Assembly (NCBI GenBank): GCA_945888565.1
Contig: CAMDAL010000077.1
Location: 1-13,056, forward strand
Length of the DNA stretch: 13,056 bases
Source of the DNA: Devosia equisanguinis
Lineage (GTDB): Bacteria; Pseudomonadota; Alphaproteobacteria; Rhizobiales; Devosiaceae
Direction: 5' to 3'
Part shown: piece by piece, positions 12,254-13,056 of the stretch
Layout of the letters: each line of letters starts with the position of its first letter
Position numbering within the stretch: the first letter of the stretch is position 1
The notes under the pieces: model-generated
Seen by the model: the letters and a program-made list of their open reading frames with translations, nothing else
What the model was told of the DNA's origin: nothing
The model's database searches: none
Translations under genes and position numbers: made by a program

Positions 12254-13056
12254 TCAGATTTCCAGTCCCCGAAGCAGCCTCGGGCCGCCCCGATCAACGC
12301 CCGCTGCCTGGGCGATCATGAAATTCTTGAGGGGACCGAGGCGGTCGACGACGCCGAGGCCCAAGTCGCGCGCCGCGCGGACGGGCGCGATATCGTTGGA
12401 GAAGAGCCGGGTCATGCCGTCCGCCACCATGGCCATCAGCGTGGTGTCGAAGCGGCGCCAGCGCTGGTAGCGCTCGAGGATGTCGGCAGCGCCGTGGTCC
12501 TGGCCGAGCCGCATGGCGTCGATCACCACTTCGGCCAGCGCCGCCACGTCCTTGAGCCCGAGGTTCAGGCCCTGGCCGGCGACGGGGTGGATAACGTGGG
12601 CGGCGTCGCCGATCAGCGCGAGGCGGGGGCCGACGAAGCTGTTGGCGATCTGCAGGCGCAGCGGGTAGGCCTGCACCGCGGCCTCCTCGAGCGTCACCTC
12701 GCCAAGTGTGTACCCCATCGTCTCGGCGATCTCGGTGGCGATGGCCTCGGGTGACAAAGCCTTGACGCGGGCCGCCTCGGCGGTGGTTTCGGTCCAGACC
12801 AGCGATGAACGGTGGCGCGAGTCGATGCTTGGCAGCGGCAGGCTGGCGAACGGCCCGTGCGGCCGGAAATGCTCGTAGGCGGTCCCCTCATGCGGCAGGG
12901 TATGGGAGATGGTGGTGACGATGCCGGACTGGCCGTAATCGTGACCGAAGGTACCGATGCCGGCGAAGCCCCGCATGGCCGACATCGCGCCGTCGGAGGC
13001 GACCACCAGCGGCGCCAGCAGGGTGCGACCGTCAGCCAGGCTGACCCGGCCCATGG
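12254..13056 (-). CDS. UbiH/UbiF/VisC/COQ6-family FAD-dependent monooxygenase (partial, N-terminus outside window)
   Basis: This is a flavin hydroxylase of the ubiquinone-biosynthesis class. About 267 residues are visible, and the N-terminal FAD-binding GxGxxG region lies beyond the right edge. The first ATG in frame (13054) is internal, because the preceding codons remain open and the DG motif (VVASDGAMS) comes right after it. The visible part holds the DG motif and the second FAD motif GDAAHVIHPVAGQGLNLGLKDV (start near visible residue 149), with YPLRLQIANSFVGPRLALI just before, and a helical C-terminus. This pattern is typical of ubiquinone-ring hydroxylases; which ring position is hydroxylated cannot be judged. 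It converges on the Trm112-family gene with 4 nt between the two stops. Confidence 0.92.
   Translation of the reverse strand, partial: MGRVSLADGRTLLAPLVVASDGAMSAMRGFAGIGTFGHDYGQSGIVTTISHTLPHEGTAYEHFRPHGPFASLPLPSIDSRHRSSLVWTETTAEAARVKALSPEAIATEIAETMGYTLGEVTLEEAAVQAYPLRLQIANSFVGPRLALIGDAAHVIHPVAGQGLNLGLKDVAALAEVVIDAMRLGQDHGAADILERYQRWRRFDTTLMAMVADGMTRLFSNDIAPVRAARDLGLGVVDRLGPLKNFMIAQAAGVDRGGPRLLRGLEI

Overview
The window is GC-rich, tightly packed chromosomal DNA from what is most likely an alphaproteobacterium, probably of the Hyphomicrobiales (a Devosia- or Rhizobium-like organism). I infer this from the base composition, the gene order phnG-H-I-J-K-L-acetyltransferase-phnC-phnD with a divergent phnF, and the cnoX / LON-domain / Trm112 / UbiH-type neighbourhood. 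The exact genus cannot be fixed from sequence alone.

Region 1 (1-6795, minus strand) is most of a carbon-phosphorus lyase operon. Read in the direction of transcription it is phnG, phnH, phnI, phnJ, phnK, phnL, a hexapeptide-repeat acetyltransferase, then after the only sizeable gap phnC and phnD, with phnD running off the left edge. The first seven genes overlap by 1-4 bases or are 1 base apart, so they are almost certainly co-transcribed and translationally coupled. PhnGHI with PhnJ (all four cluster cysteines present) and PhnK/PhnL are the core machinery that converts alkylphosphonates to phosphate and hydrocarbon. PhnC and PhnD are the ATPase and periplasmic binding protein of the phosphonate importer. 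phnE, phnM and phnN are not in the window and would be expected beyond the left edge.

Region 2 (6796-7614) is the control point. phnF, a GntR/UTRA repressor, diverges from phnG. The 81-base gap holds a 24-bp near-perfect inverted repeat that is the likely PhnF operator. A Pho-box-like pair of direct repeats overlaps the phnF start codon. A second, three-repeat Pho-box-like element lies in the gap before phnC. Together these suggest that the lyase genes and the importer genes each have a phosphate-starvation promoter.

Region 3 (7615-9915) is unrelated to phosphonates as far as can be seen. It holds a ten-helix DMT/EamA transporter (+), a previously easy-to-miss 32-residue membrane protein (-) with a strong ribosome binding site and a good FNR/FixK-type box upstream, and a membrane di-iron fatty-acid-desaturase-family protein (-), whose stop codon sits in a 14-bp tandem duplication.

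Region 4 (9916-13056) has a tRNA-Gly(GCC) on the minus strand with a textbook intrinsic terminator. It is followed by a plus-strand group of three genes: a CnoX-type thioredoxin with TPR-like C-terminus, a LON-substrate-binding-domain protein, and a Trm112/UPF0434 small protein starting at TTG inside the preceding stop. A UbiH-family FAD monooxygenase converges from the right edge (its N-terminus is outside the window). No insertion sequence, CRISPR array, phage gene or gene-free stretch longer than about 300 bases was seen.
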